35,000 bases of DNA from Prorocentrum cordatum (GCA_963575745.1 CAUYUJ010000181.1:1-35000), one strand, 5' to 3'; shown: positions 10,691 through 20,988, counted from the stretch's first letter. Notes: a model not told the origin generated them from the letters alone. Numbers and translations: made by a program.

Positions 10691-11405
10691 AACCCCCTCT
10701 CGCCCCAGAGTTCCCCCCAGCCGTGGCGCTGTCTTTGCGCAGCCGCCCATGGCCCCAAAGTTCTTCCCAACTCTGTCCTCTTCTGTGCAAAATCTGTCCT
10801 GGCCACAAAAGCCCCTCCCAGCGCAATCGCCATCTGTTCGCACTCCTTCCCTCTCCCAAAAACCCGCCCCGTCCCGTGTGTCTCACGTGGGAAATCCCCC
10901 CTGGCCCCCGAATGCGCCCCGGCCCGAAGTCTTCGCGTTGAAAAGCACCCCCGGCCCCCAATTTCAGCCAGAGCGTTTTTTTCGCACCCCCCCTAACTCC
11001 AGAACCCGTTCCAGCCCAACCGCGTTCTGCGCCGAGCCCTTCCGGGCCGCGAAATCCGCCCCGGCCCCGGCGTCTTCTCTGTAAAACCCTTCCTGGCCTC
11101 AAAATCAGCCCCAGCCCGAACGTTTCCCGCGCGCAATCCTACCGAACCCCTAGAAGCATTCCCAGCCCAATTGCGCTCTATTTGAAAATCACCCCAACCC
11201 TAAGAATCCGACCCAACCCAAGCGTTTTCTGTTCCGCTCCCCCGGGTCCCTAGCACCCCCCCCAACCCCAGCGTTCTGTTCAGAATCGCCCCTGGCGCCC
11301 GCATCATGCCCTGCCTGCGAGCGTTCTGTTCGAAATCTCCCGTGGCGCCAACATCCGTTCCTGTCTCGGCGTTTTCTCTTCAAAATTCTTCCTAGCCCCA
11401 GAGCG
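10691..11405 (-). repeat. ~50-bp minisatellite, inverted arm (~14 copies)
   Basis: The same family as 8560-10690 but reverse-complemented: CCCAGCCC...GCGTTTTCTGTGCAAAATC, CC...TGGCCCC. The switch is at about 10684-10700, where GATTCTGTGAA serves as the tail of both the last forward and the first reverse unit. Confidence 0.9.
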
Positions 11406-11475
11406 AACTTCTAGATGGGATCTGTCCGGGAGTGGGCGTCCCCCCCCACTGGGCCAAGCCACTCCCCCAAGTATT

Positions 11476-12300
11476 TTGCTCGCCTGGAAGGATGGCGCCC
11501 CAGAGCGGGGCTGCTCGCGCCGCCCGCGCGCGACGCTCGTTGCGGCCAGACCAGAAGAGCAGCGCGAACGCTGTCGCGTGGATGTTCAGCTCGCGCCCAA
11601 GAGGCACCCCATGCTCCTCGAAGACGCCCTGGCCAGTTGCGATGCGATGCGTGGCGCGGAGGCCCGCCGGGGCCGCGCCGTCTGCGCGGCCGCGCAGGCA
11701 GGCCGACGGCGCCGGGCGCGGGATCCGACGGGGCAGGAGATCGGACGCAACTGCGAACAGGAGAATGGAGAGAGGGCAGCTATGTCGAACGCACCGTCTA
11801 CGTTCGAAGCCCGCGCGCCGAGCGACCCCGCGCTCCGCGGAGCGCGCGCTGTAAGCGCGCGGCGCGGACGGGAAATTCAACGGCCATGGGGGCCCAGCCA
11901 AGCCCCCGACAGCCCCCGAACGTCGCCTCGCGCTCCAGGGAGGGAGAGCGGCGGCGAGATCGAAGAAGAGCGCCCCGCCCTCCGCTGGCGAACGCGCCGT
12001 CGTCGCCGCGGCTTCTTCGACGCGCAAGAAGGAAGGCTTTCTCGCAGAATGCAATCTGCTAGGCCTTGGGGCCCTCGAACAAGATCGCCGCGGAAAGCAA
12101 CGGCGACATCGAAGAAGAGCGCCCCACCCTCCGACTGCGAACGCGCAAATCGTCGCCGCGGCTCCTCCGGGGTCGACGACGTTGGCCAGCGCGCCGCGCC
12201 CGGCCAGGAAGCCCCCTGGGGAGCTGGGCGACCCTCGAGCCCGCCGCGGGCTCGAGGAGATGCTGGACCGCGTTGGCGAGCAGCCGGCTGTCGGCGTTTA
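11476..12300 (+). CDS. Weak candidate coding block, frame uncertain
   Basis: An open frame from 11476 reads RCRVDVQLAPKRHPMLLEDA near residues 32-51, then Arg/Ala-rich text. In another plus frame 12221-12298 reads ELGDPRARRGLEEMLDRVGE with G/C third positions and then a stop. The minus strand over 12200-12300 is just as coding-like (NADSRLLANAVQHLLEPAAG). The TTGGCCAGT part resembles the ~140-bp satellite, so some of this is repeat. I cannot choose a strand, and no family is recognised. Confidence 0.2.
11940..12180. repeat. ~150-bp tandem duplication (GATCGAAGAAGAGCGCCCC)
   Basis: GCGAGATCGAAGAAGAGCGC near 11952 recurs as GCGACATCGAAGAAGAGCGC near 12102, each followed by GAACGCGC and CGTCGCCGCGGCT. 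The copies are about 85-90 percent alike by eye. Confidence 0.75.
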
Positions 12301-12350
12301 GAGGCCGACAGGAGGCAGGCGTGCTCTGGCTCCAAATGCCCGCCCCCGCC

Positions 12351-12473
12351 CCTGAGGGCGCCTTTGGGAGGGTGGAGCAACAAACTCTCGTGAAACTCAG
12401 CCCGCTCCTTCCGCGCGAGCTCGCCCTGCGGGTCGCCCGCGAGGGCCCGCGCGACGCCGAGCTGAAAAGCTGA
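12351..12473 (+). CDS. Weak candidate 3' exon
   Basis: The frame reads EQQTLVKLSPLLPRELALRV followed by AREGPRDAELKS and a stop at 12473. Third positions are mostly G or C and the text is amphipathic-helix-like. The frame is part of a 135-codon ORF starting 12066, whose earlier part overlaps the duplicated repeat. No family recognised. It could be an exon or chance. Confidence 0.22.
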   Translation, partial: PEGAFGRVEQQTLVKLSPLLPRELALRVAREGPRDAELKS

Positions 12474-12629
12474 TGCCCAATTGGGGCCAAGGGCGGAATT
12501 GTTGGAGTTCTTGGAGTTCTTGGAATTATTCGGAATCGCGGGAAGGCGACGGCCCGGTCTTGGCCGGCGCCGGGCGGCCCCCTGAACTCAGCGCCCTCCT
12601 GCAGCCGCCCATCCAGGAGAGCGGAATCA

Positions 12630-12926
12630 ATGCCGCGGGGGGCGAAGACTTGGCTCCGACGCTTCCGCAACCCCATCGGCCATCAACGCTGGGATGAGGA
12701 CCTGTCCGGACTTCGCTTGATCGGCGGAGAGGCCCATTGCCTTGGAGGAAGCAAAACGGCGAAGAAGGCTAAGGTTGTTATGTCGCGTCTGGGGCACAAG
12801 GCGGGAACCCGCGCTGACCAATTCGCTGTGGGAAGTCCGCAGCGCGCCCGACGCATGCTCCCGGGCCAGCCCAACTGCGTGCTCTGGTCGCGTGGGTTGC
12901 CGATGGTCTCGGGGAGGACTGCGTAA
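12630..12926 (+). CDS. Weak candidate small basic protein
   Basis: 98 codons from ATG at 12630, rich in Arg and Lys (GGSKTAKKAKVVMSRLGHKA in the middle), ending at TAA. Composition is less repetitive than the surroundings, but the codon third positions are not strongly biased and two other frames are open here. No family recognised. Confidence 0.15.
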   Translation: MPRGAKTWLRRFRNPIGHQRWDEDLSGLRLIGGEAHCLGGSKTAKKAKVVMSRLGHKAGTRADQFAVGSPQRARRMLPGQPNCVLWSRGLPMVSGRTA

Positions 12927-13662
12927 CGCTCCTAGCAAGAAGAAATGCTAGCTAACCGCCCGTTTTCTACGCTCATGATGAACTTCATCGTGACTCCCAG
13001 TCTGTCCTCTCAGGCGGCAACCGCTGGGGGCATGCCCATGGAGGAGTCCAGGCGCCACGCCACCTCTCTGATGCAAGCATGGACCAGCTGAAGTCGCGCA
13101 ACATACCCAGGCTCCAGGAGATTTGCTTTGCAAAAAAAAGCAAAGTAATCCGGAGACAACAAGCGCGGAAAGTCATCATGTCGGAGTGCGCGATCAAGGA
13201 AATAAGCGCTCCCACACCTACGCCCACTGAGGACTGGAACGAGAACCGAAGATGGCTCGATGCGAGGATCACTCCACGTGCCACTCCAGGGCGGATGCGC
13301 GAATAGAGCGGTCCAACCCTTCAGACGCGTGGAAATTCATATGCAAACGGTCCAGGCGGGCCCTGGAACAGGCAGCCGGGTGCTTGGGTTCACCTTGATC
13401 TAGCTCGTGCAGGCCGTGGGGACGAGCCAAGACAGCTTGAAACTAAGCTTCCTCGCCCAAGTCTCGGCAGCCGGAAAGGACCCTCGTCGTGAGAGACGTG
13501 CGGTCGTCCGGGTCGGAGGCGTCCTTGAAGTGGCCGCTCGACACGGTCAGGGCTCTGTCCATCGAGGAGACCCTGCAAGCCAAGCGATTGCGCAAGTGCG
13601 CCCGCAAAGCTGGGAAAGACATCGTCCGATCACGATGTTTATCAGAAGCGCTATGGAAGTCG

Positions 13663-14035
13663 CTCTCCGTAACCAGCCCAAACGCTTTCTGCCTAAAGCC
13701 CTTCCTGGCAACCAGATCCGCCCCGGCCCACCTGTTCTCTGTGTTAAAGTCTTTCCTAACCCCAAAACCCTTCCAAAACCAACGATGTTCGGTGTAAAAG
13801 CAATTATACCCCAACATCCTTCACAATGCAAGAATTTTCTTTGTAAAATCTTGCCTCGTCCCAAAGTCCTTCCCCGCCTTAGCGTTTTCTGTGCAAAGCC
13901 CACCCTAGCCCCATAATCTTTCCCAACCAAAATGCGCTCAAACGAGAAACCCTTCATAATCTCCAAACGCTCCCGAGTCCAATGTGTGTTTCAAACGCCT
14001 TCCAACCCCAACGGTCTGAGTTGAATTTCCCTGTG
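13663..14035 (-). repeat. ~50-bp minisatellite, resumed inverted arm (~7 copies)
   Basis: AACCAGCCCAAACGCTTTCT, CTTTCCTAACCCC and TTAGCGTTTTCTGTGCAAAG are units of the same family in the same orientation as 10691-11405, but more diverged and AT-richer. The region 14036-14344 after it has no recognised feature. Confidence 0.85.
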
Positions 14036-14344
14036 AATCGGAGACATGACTGGCAATTGTTCTTCGAATGTACATCAAAGCCACAAGTTTCTCTATAGGG
14101 CGCTTGCGCGCGGGCCTACATCATCAATGTTCGTTACCATTCTCGTTGTAACTGCCGACGCTGCGCGCTACAATAAATATGTCCTGAACCAATTAACGGT
14201 GCACCGTAGCGGCAACATAATACATAATACGAGGGTAACAATTGCCGCTTGATATTTTCCTTCAGCTTACTCGCGCGGGCCTTGTTCATATGCACCCGCG
14301 GCGCTCTCGCGAGAGGCGCTCTCGCAACTCAGCCAAGATGGTGT

Positions 14345-14820
14345 ATGCCCAACTGCGACGACAACATTCACTCTCGACACGCCCTCGCACTGTACTCCGA
14401 AGCGCGTTGGCCAAAGACGGCGCCGCTCGCAGGAGTGACGCGCTAACCCGATACTGAATCGCATCTCAATCCGGGTGGTGCAAGCCCAGCTACGACGACA
14501 ACTGCTCCAAGTTTATACCCCCCTGCAATTTACTCCGAGGCGCCTTGGCCACAGAGGCCCCGCAACTCAGGAACAACGCTCTTGCCCGAGACGCCCTCGC
14601 AATGCATTCAAGTTGGTGAAACGACAACGGCTCCCGCTCAATTATTGCTCGTATATTATTTGCGCGGATCCGTGGGATGTGCATTATCACACTCAGGAGT
14701 AGCGCTCTCGCTCGAGACTTCCTTGCAAGCCGCTCATATGGATGAAAACCCAACTGCCACGACAACAACTCATGCTCAGTCACCCCCTGCAGGCCCCAGA
14801 GCTTAGGAACCGTGCTCTCT
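14345..14820 (+). repeat. ~137-bp satellite, locus 2 (about four units)
   Basis: CGACGACAAC-type starts lie near 14356, 14491, 14619 and 14756. Units include TACTCCGAGGCGCCTTGGCC, a GCAACTCAGGA block and a GACGCCCTCGCAAT block. The third and fourth units are diverged. Unit text matches the pair at 7032-7270. Confidence 0.78.
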
Positions 14821-15057
14821 CCCGGTGCTTTCTCGCAGTTCGCACAACTTGATGAGTTGCCCGCGGGCGCGATAGCTCGCGCGATGGCCATGGCGCCGCG
14901 GTTCGCGCACAGAGGGCAATGTTGAATGTCTCCCCTAAGAGCTGGTCCGAGAAGATGCCCTCCCAAAAGCGGGTCGTTCATTGACTTAGCGGGCGGGTAC
15001 CAGGGGGAAGGAAAAACACAGGAAGCCAAGCCAGTTTGCTAGATCACATGTGAACCA

Positions 15058-15190
15058 AGTGGTCGTCTTCGTTGTGGTGGCGATCGTCGGCGTCGTCGGT
15101 TTCGCCGTCGTCGTCGTCGTCGTCGTCGTCTTCAGTGCCGTCGATGTCGTCGATGCCTTCGTCGGTGTCGTCAGTGTCTTCGTCGGTGCG
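15058..15190. repeat. (GTC)n microsatellite with TTC/GTG variants
   Basis: GTC triplets, purest at 15107-15130, with a decaying shoulder of TCGGTGTCGTC on the right. The preceding 14821-15057 shows no feature. Confidence 0.85.
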
Positions 15191-15399
15191 GCTTTCGCTT
15201 CGCCTGGGGTGCGCTGGGCCAAGGGTTCTCTGCGCCTAGGGTTCGTTTCGCGGGGGGTCCGCTTCGCCAGCGCCGCGGCCATGCCCCACCAGATCCCCTC
15301 CTGCCCACAATGAAGAACCGACCACACATATGAACGCAACAACAACTGCGCGGCGCGAGCGAGGCAACGCGTGTGCGGCATGAAACGGACTCGCATGAC

Positions 15400-15840
15400 T
15401 GCAGAAGCATTGCTCCGAATAGCGGCCACATGCAAATATTTACAAGCATGTGCCACAAGCAATGAACGAGTGCACGCTGGATGTGTAAGACATGTGAAAG
15501 TGCAACCTATGTGGTGCCAACCACGTAAAGGAACATGTGCAAGCAATGTGTTACAAGCAGCCTGGTGCAATATGTAAAATGCAGCATGGGCAAAGTATGA
15601 GGAGCAATGTTTGATGCAAATAAGTACAATATATGTGATGCGTGCTGTTGGGTGCAAGCTATGTGGTGCAAGCTCTGTTGCGAAAGCTGTGTGGTGCAAC
15701 CTGACTGGAGTAGCCTATGTGGTGCAGGCTATGTGGTGCACCCTATGTGGTGCAAACTGTGGGTGCACACTATGTCGTACAGTCCATGCGATGCAATCTG
15801 TGGTGACCGCTATGTGATGCAAACTACAAAATTTGTTATA
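15400..15840. repeat. Degenerate ~15-17-bp repeat (TATGTGGTGCA)
   Basis: CTATGTGGTGCAAGC, CTATGTGGTGCAGGC, CTATGTGGTGCACCC and similar are clear at 15640-15830. Weaker ATGTG...GCAA versions extend left to about 15410. Cys/Val/Trp-rich frames through it are repeat translation. Confidence 0.7.
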
Positions 15841-15856
15841 ATAACGGGTGCCTACC

Positions 15857-16012
15857 GGGCGAAAGCTCGGCAAATCCAACCATACGAGGCACCCACGACG
15901 CGCCCCACGGTCGCCCACTGGGCGAACCTTCGCTGGCAGACCCTCCCACACGAGGCGCACACGAAACTCCCACGGGCGAAACCCGGGCAAACCCAACCAC
16001 TTACGCGGAGAA
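15857..16012 (+). repeat. ~60-bp tandem repeat, three copies
   Basis: GGGCGAA starts at 15857, 15919 and 15974, each followed by a GGCA-AYCC segment; the first two continue into ACGAGGCRC and CCCAC. Spacing is about 62 and 55 bases. Confidence 0.7.
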
Positions 16013-18415
16013 GTAAGGAAGAACTGCATAGTGCAAGCATCGTTTGGGGAACCTGCGCATTTGTGTATATTTCGGCCCCTCCATCAAAATACCTCATACA
16101 TGCAGACGACAGCATCGACATGCAATGCTCACGAACACGGAGAAAAACAGGGAAGGGATGCCATTAATCAGTGAGAAGCAAAGCGAAGCAGTCCCATGCC
16201 GCGTACATGGTCCCTGTCAACATCGTGGCGGACAACGGTCTGGGCCCCACCATGAATCCAGCACTGCGGGCGAGCGCGGGGAATCACACAAATGATGAGT
16301 GCAGCGGCAAATGGGATAACTTTGCTGATAGGACAACTAAAGTCTTAGTACTCACGCAAATGAGGAAACGCAACCGTGATTGTCAACCAATGTGGAAATC
16401 ATGTGTGCGCACAAACCTTCCGAACCTAACTGCCGTGGCATAGCCCCTGCCGCATGTGGCCAATCGGAAGCCTCAGAAAAGGAATATTCCCGAACAGTGA
16501 GAAAAGGCACTACATTCACAACGAGACCGCCCATACTGGATTTGGTATCCTTGGGAAAAATTCCACACGACCTTTCCTCCGAGCCAGTTTCCTGGAGCGG
16601 CTAAAAAAAACGCCATGCTGTTCTCAACTCCTTTCCATGCAGAGACGAATTGCTGCAAATCGTCCACGACTGCGAGATAGCGAACATGGATGGCAAGCCA
16701 AAGTTCCGTACTGGGTGGCACCTCAGGAGCATCTTGAAACAACCTTGCCTGTCTACGCGAACGGGGACGCTGGCATGCGATAGGATGCAGATGCGTATTC
16801 ACTTCGACGGGCCGCCGTATTCGAACACGCTGTGGGCGGTGTTTTTGCCACGGCCGACGGGTAACAAAACTTGGCCAGATGTGAGCGACCGTTTTCTTCT
16901 TTGTCGGGAGGGAAGGCGCCTCGTATGAAGAACGGTCGGCGCGTCGAGGCGTGCGGGCCTGCGCCCGTTCCCCCCGTCATGGGCCGACTGCCAGGGCATG
17001 CAGCTCATGCATTCGCTGTTCGGCTTGGCGGCCAGACGATGAGTTCCGCCGCGTTCCACGCGGCAGCAGGTCTTGACATCGGTCTTTTTGTTGCAACGTC
17101 GGGGGCGGCTGAAAGACGGTTGCGAGTACGGGGGGAACCGATTGTACGTAGAACTCGCGCTCGCATCACGGACGCTGCAGCAGGTTGCTTCGCGTGGCAC
17201 GCGGGCAACAAATCAAATCACAGACATCGGACACATCATATTCCCAAATGCTTAAGCTCTCGCAACAACAATTATTTCCAGCCTTGCTCTGGCATGGAAT
17301 TCATACCGAGCCAACATGGGATAGCACGACCACCTGTTCATTCACGACCAAACGTGAATTACGCCAGAATGTGACCACACGGATCCGACCGGTCGTGCGC
17401 AGGACCGTCTGTGCATAGAAAGGAATACCGACGAGATAGCGGAACCCCTAGACGTCAGCGTATCCAGAGATATGATCAAGCTCACCCAACGAATTTGCAA
17501 CGTTAACGACAATCGTCATATGAGTGTTCGGTATCTGGCATATATCCACAGATTCTGGTGGGGAGCCGTTCAAAGCGATACTATTCCGCCGAAGCACGTA
17601 AATAAAATCCAGCCACCGCCCAATGTGGTGGGTCAAGTGTCGCCAGTGGGAAAAGCATGACAAGGGTGCATGTGCAGCGTCTCCTTGAAATTACTGGGTA
17701 GAGGGCAGAAAATTGAGAAACGACATACTGAAACAACACCAAGCCAGTGCAGCGCGGTCAGGTGTGCACGCATTCTGTTTAGTGGCTACTCCAAGCCTCA
17801 AGCAATGCCTTGGCCTGCCAGGGAGCCTGAAAAGAAAACCGAACCTGCGAAAACCTTGTGAGTTCACGCTGCAAGTAAACACACGCCTTTAAAGACTCGT
17901 GCAACACTCGAGCACACATTGCGCGGAACCTGCCTCGCAACCCAACTGCTGTTCATATCTTTGGCACTGCAAACTTTGGCGAGCGAGCATCTCGCGAGGC
18001 GGGCCTCAACTTCTACGGTGTAGATAGCTGTGCAAATCTGTTTGAAGGGATTGGAGCCTGAACTGCCCCCAGAAAGCAGGCACTGTGAGAACACGAAGAG
18101 ACACGGATAAGCGAAGAGGCCTCCAACATAATTTGAGCTCCCGCGCTCCAGCTGGAAAGGCCTGGTGGATCTGTTGAGGATGGGCTCGCGACTGCCAGTG
18201 CGAATCGATCCTCGCAGTATACTCTGCGAGAGGATCGGCTGATGCACGCCACCATGGGGCCCCACGGGTGTGCAGCCCGCAGCGGCACGCCGAAGGCCGC
18301 AATCGCTCAGGCACGCGCAGAGCTCCTTCGCGACTGTGTCCCCGCTCGGGCGGGACGAGGGAACGGCTGGCAATACCCCACGAGGTGCAGAGCGCCCTGG
18401 TCTGTCTTCAAAGTA
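16013..18415. other. Single-copy-like DNA, no gene established
   Basis: Base composition is balanced and almost no repeats are visible. Two minus-strand frames read somewhat protein-like: 16802-16473 (YLAVVDDLQQFVSAWKGVEN in the middle) and 18373-17864 (169 codons). Neither has clear G/C third-position bias, recognised motifs or splice signals I trust. They may be decayed coding sequence or chance. Confidence 0.4.
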
Positions 18416-18425
18416 AGGGTAGCAC
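18416..18425. repeat. Left target-site duplication of MITE
   Basis: AGGGTAGCAC directly precedes the inverted repeat. AGGGTAGCCC at 18615-18624 directly follows it, matching 9 of 10 bases. Confidence 0.7.
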
Positions 18426-18614
18426 TAAGTCGGGCCTGTCCCCCTACAGGGGGATATTCGACGACAAATGCAAAATACCCCAACAATAATCAAACAGTAA
18501 TGAAAAAATAGTCTGGGGACTATTTTTTGAATATTTTTTGATCATCTTGGGGCATTTGTTGGGTATTCTTATTTTTCGTCGAAAATCCCCCTGTAGGGGG
18601 ACACGCCCGACTTA
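18426..18614. mobile_element. 189-bp hairpin MITE with terminal inverted repeats
   Basis: The left end TAAGTCGGGCCTGTCCCCCT and right end, in reverse complement TAAGTCGGGCGTGTCCCCCT, are near-perfect terminal inverted repeats. The arms pair inward through most of the element, ending in a perfect AAAAAATAGTC-TGGG-GACTATTTTTT apex. Each terminus also holds a small CCCCCT-AC-AGGGGG palindrome. It has no coding capacity. A 10-bp flanking duplication fits the 9-11 bp typical of Mutator-like (MULE) transposases, and 8 bp of it is exact, so hAT is a second possibility. It is likely a non-autonomous element mobilised in trans. Confidence 0.85.
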
Positions 18615-18624
18615 AGGGTAGCCC
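18615..18624. repeat. Right target-site duplication of MITE
   Basis: AGGGTAGCCC, one mismatch from the left copy, suggesting a fairly recent insertion. The following 18625-19448 has no recognised gene; a short GCCGTC triplet run lies near 19357-19385. Confidence 0.7.
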
Positions 18625-19448
18625 GTGCCTTCGTCTGCGGATCACCACGAAGACTGCGGTGCGCAAGCCCAAGGACATGAGGCCGGCAGAGACTGACCCT
18701 TGGCCACCTGGATAGAATGCAGTGCCTGGCCGAACGTCGGCCCACGCCTATGATCCTTGCTGGTGACAAGAGCCTGTTCCTGGACAGATCCTGAAGACTG
18801 TACGCGTTGGTGTTGTACCGAACTCAACCATTGTTTGCTGGCGACGCGTTTCGGGCGCCGGGTCCTAATCAGGGCCTGAAGCAGTTGGGGTAAGCGCGTA
18901 CTGTGCAGCGCGAGAGCACGGCACCAAGAAGTCGTTTAGCCACTGTGGGCGCAGGGAGTATCTTCCAACGAGCTTCATCGCAACAACAAGACACGACTGA
19001 TAAATCCGTCACCTTCCGAGTGACAAGTCCAACCGCCGTGCGATATACTGTGCAGGACAAAATGCGCATGGCAATACCACACTGCGCAAGTGATAGCAGC
19101 GTGGACCAGCATCCAGAGGCCACCCTGCGTCAAACCTGATGAGCAACTACTTGCGAGAGACTTGTTGGAATCCACTCCAAAACAAAAGTCTCAGCAGCGG
19201 AAGCCCGTGCTGTGCGCCGTGGTGTCTCACGCGCATTGCCTGACTCATGGTGGTGGCGACCGCTACGATCCCCAAATGCAACGCCTGCTTGCGAACATGC
19301 GACCTTGCCAAGAAGCCGCCTGAAAATACACCGACCCTTCGGCGTGTGGAAGACGCTGTCGTCGCCGTCATCGTCGCCGTCGTCAATCTCAAGGGGATTG
19401 GAAAACTAGGGAAAAGAAGAAGCCCCTTCCCTTTCTCCCTCCCCTGCC

Positions 19449-19487
19449 GGGGAGGGGGGGGGGGAAGGGGGGAAAGGGGGGGGGGGT
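19449..19487 (+). repeat. G-run cluster (potential G-quadruplex)
   Basis: Three or more G runs of 5-12 bases separated by AA or AAA, followed by GGTCCCGGG. This satisfies the usual four-G-run pattern many times over. C/G-rich text continues to about 19560. Confidence 0.7.
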
Positions 19488-19955
19488 CCCGGGTCAGAAT
19501 TCCCCCGGGGTCCAGGCGGGCCCCGGCGGGGGGTCGCCAGCGGGGATCCTGGCGGAGGTCCCGCCTTCAGATAGTCGGCGGCATCGGCCGTGAGGCCTAC
19601 CTCGGCGAGAGTGCCCCATACTCGAGAAAGTCGTCATGGCCATCGCTGGCGCACGACTCTGACGACGGCGAGCATGACGATGCGGATGATGCTGGTGGCG
19701 GTGGTGGTGATGCTCGCGACGATGGCGAACAAGACGATTCGTGGGTGGACGAAGTCCCCGTTAGCGAAAAACGCTCTTCGTGAAAACGACCCGGGGCCAG
19801 ACTCCCCGGCGGGCGCAGGCCCGCCACCGCTGCGGCCGCGACGCCCTCTCGAGGGCCGGTAGAAAGGGCAGCTCGCCGATCGCCTTGGCAGGGTGGGAGT
19901 TTCCTCTCAACCTCCGAACCCTGTCCACCCCAGGTGTGAGAAGAAGAAAAAGCGC

Positions 19956-20114
19956 CATAAACAGAAACCGTTGGCGCTCCGCGCGGAGCTGCTGGATCTG
20001 CGCTGGACCCCCCTCCCTGGCGCGCGGAGCGCGCCAGCGGCGGCGCCAGAGGCGCAGCCGGGGGGGGGGGGCCCAGCGCGGATCCGAGAGAACCGCGCGG
20101 AGCGCCGAAAATTC
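19956..20114. mobile_element. Fold-back element family 2, copy 1 (right end eroded)
   Basis: The left terminus CATAAACAGAAACCGTTGGC and on through GCGCTGG to 20006 is inverted at 20072-20114 (CCAGCGCGGATC...CGCGCGGAGCGCC). The centre has a perfect TGGCGCGC-GGA-GCGCGCCA hairpin at 20018-20036. The right terminus stops at AAAATTC, where a TTC microsatellite begins. A second copy lies at 22864-22979. It is non-coding; translated text such as ALRAELLDLRW is a by-product. Confidence 0.7.
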
Positions 20115-20172
20115 TTCTTCTTCTTCTTCTTCGTCGTCTTCTTCTTCTTCTGCTTCGTCTTCTTCTTCTCTT
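20112..20172. repeat. (TTC)n microsatellite
   Basis: TTC triplets with TCG and CTG variants grow directly from the eroded right end of the fold-back copy. The following 20173-20394 has no recognised gene. Confidence 0.9.
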
Positions 20173-20394
20173 CGAGATATCCTGTTTCCGGGCCGCGGCC
20201 CCATGGGGGAGGTCCCGACCGCTCTCCCCGGGGATGGCTTCTGCCTCCCGTGCAGCTCCAGCTCTCTGTTGGCCCCGGCGCTCGACGGCGGGCCCCACGA
20301 GGCCGGCATCAAAAAAGAGAGAGAACACGCTGGCTGCAAACGACGGGCAAATTCTCCACCACCGCTACCACATGTAGGACGGGGGAGAAGGGGG

Positions 20395-20466
20395 GAGGAG
20401 GTCCTCCTCCTCCTCCTCCTCCTCCTCCTCCTCCTCCTCCTCCTCCTCCTCCTCCTCCTCCTCCTA
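20395..20466. repeat. (CTC)n microsatellite
   Basis: Pure CTC triplets, about 22 copies, preceded by a purine-rich GGGGGAGAAGGGGGGAGGAG run, so purine and pyrimidine strands switch at about 20400. The next 400 bases are GC-rich with repeated GCCGAGCCCGTGTCG-type 15-bp motifs (20660-20760) and no gene I can support. Confidence 0.88.
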
Positions 20467-20872
20467 CCTATGGTCGTGGTGGTGGAAAATGGGCCCATCA
20501 GCAAACCTGAGGCCGTCGAAGATCTGGGAGCGAGTGACAGTGACGAAGATGACGGCCAGTCTCTCCCGCTGCGCTCCGCGACGGGGCGGGCCCACCCCGC
20601 GGCTTACGTTGCACCCTCGGGGGACCTCGCCTGTCCCGTCACGGCCCTGTCCGCGTCGCATCCGCGCCGAGCCCGTGTCGGCCTCGTCGGATGCGTGCCG
20701 AGCCCGCGTCGAACCCGCGCAGGATCCGCGTCGAAGCCGCATCGAGCCCGCGTCGGGCACGAGCAGCGACGCGAATTCCTTTGGGGGGCAAGCGAGGCCC
20801 CGGGCGCTCCCGGAGCGGAGCCTGGCGGCCCGGAGCGGTCATCTTCGGGGTTCCGAGGGCCAGTCGGGGAGG

Positions 20873-20988
20873 TGGGGGAGGAGGAGGAGGAGGAGGAGGA
20901 GGAGGAGGAGGAGGAGGAGGAGGAGGAGGAGGAGGAGGAGGAGGAGGAGCAGGAGGAGGAGGAGGAGGAGGAGGAGGAGGAGGAGGCC
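20873..20988. repeat. (GGA)n microsatellite
   Basis: About 37 GGA triplets with one GCA interruption. Long ORFs on both strands across 19780-21282 exist only because this and the other triplet tracts contain no stops. Confidence 0.9.

Larger units (their letters stand above)
11406..13662. other. GC-rich 2.26-kb block splitting the inverted minisatellite
   Basis: No minisatellite units lie here, but inverted-orientation units flank both sides, so this block is probably inserted or is a surviving ancestral segment. It contains a ~150-bp tandem duplication (11940-12180), a 10-bp TTGGAGTTCT direct repeat near 12503, and several short coding-like stretches listed separately. Frames of 200-300 codons exist on both strands and cannot all be real. 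Confidence 0.55.

Noticed and set aside
9708-11102. ORFs of 80-190 codons in the minisatellite
   Set aside because: The 50-bp unit is not a multiple of three and frames drift; the translations are low-complexity.
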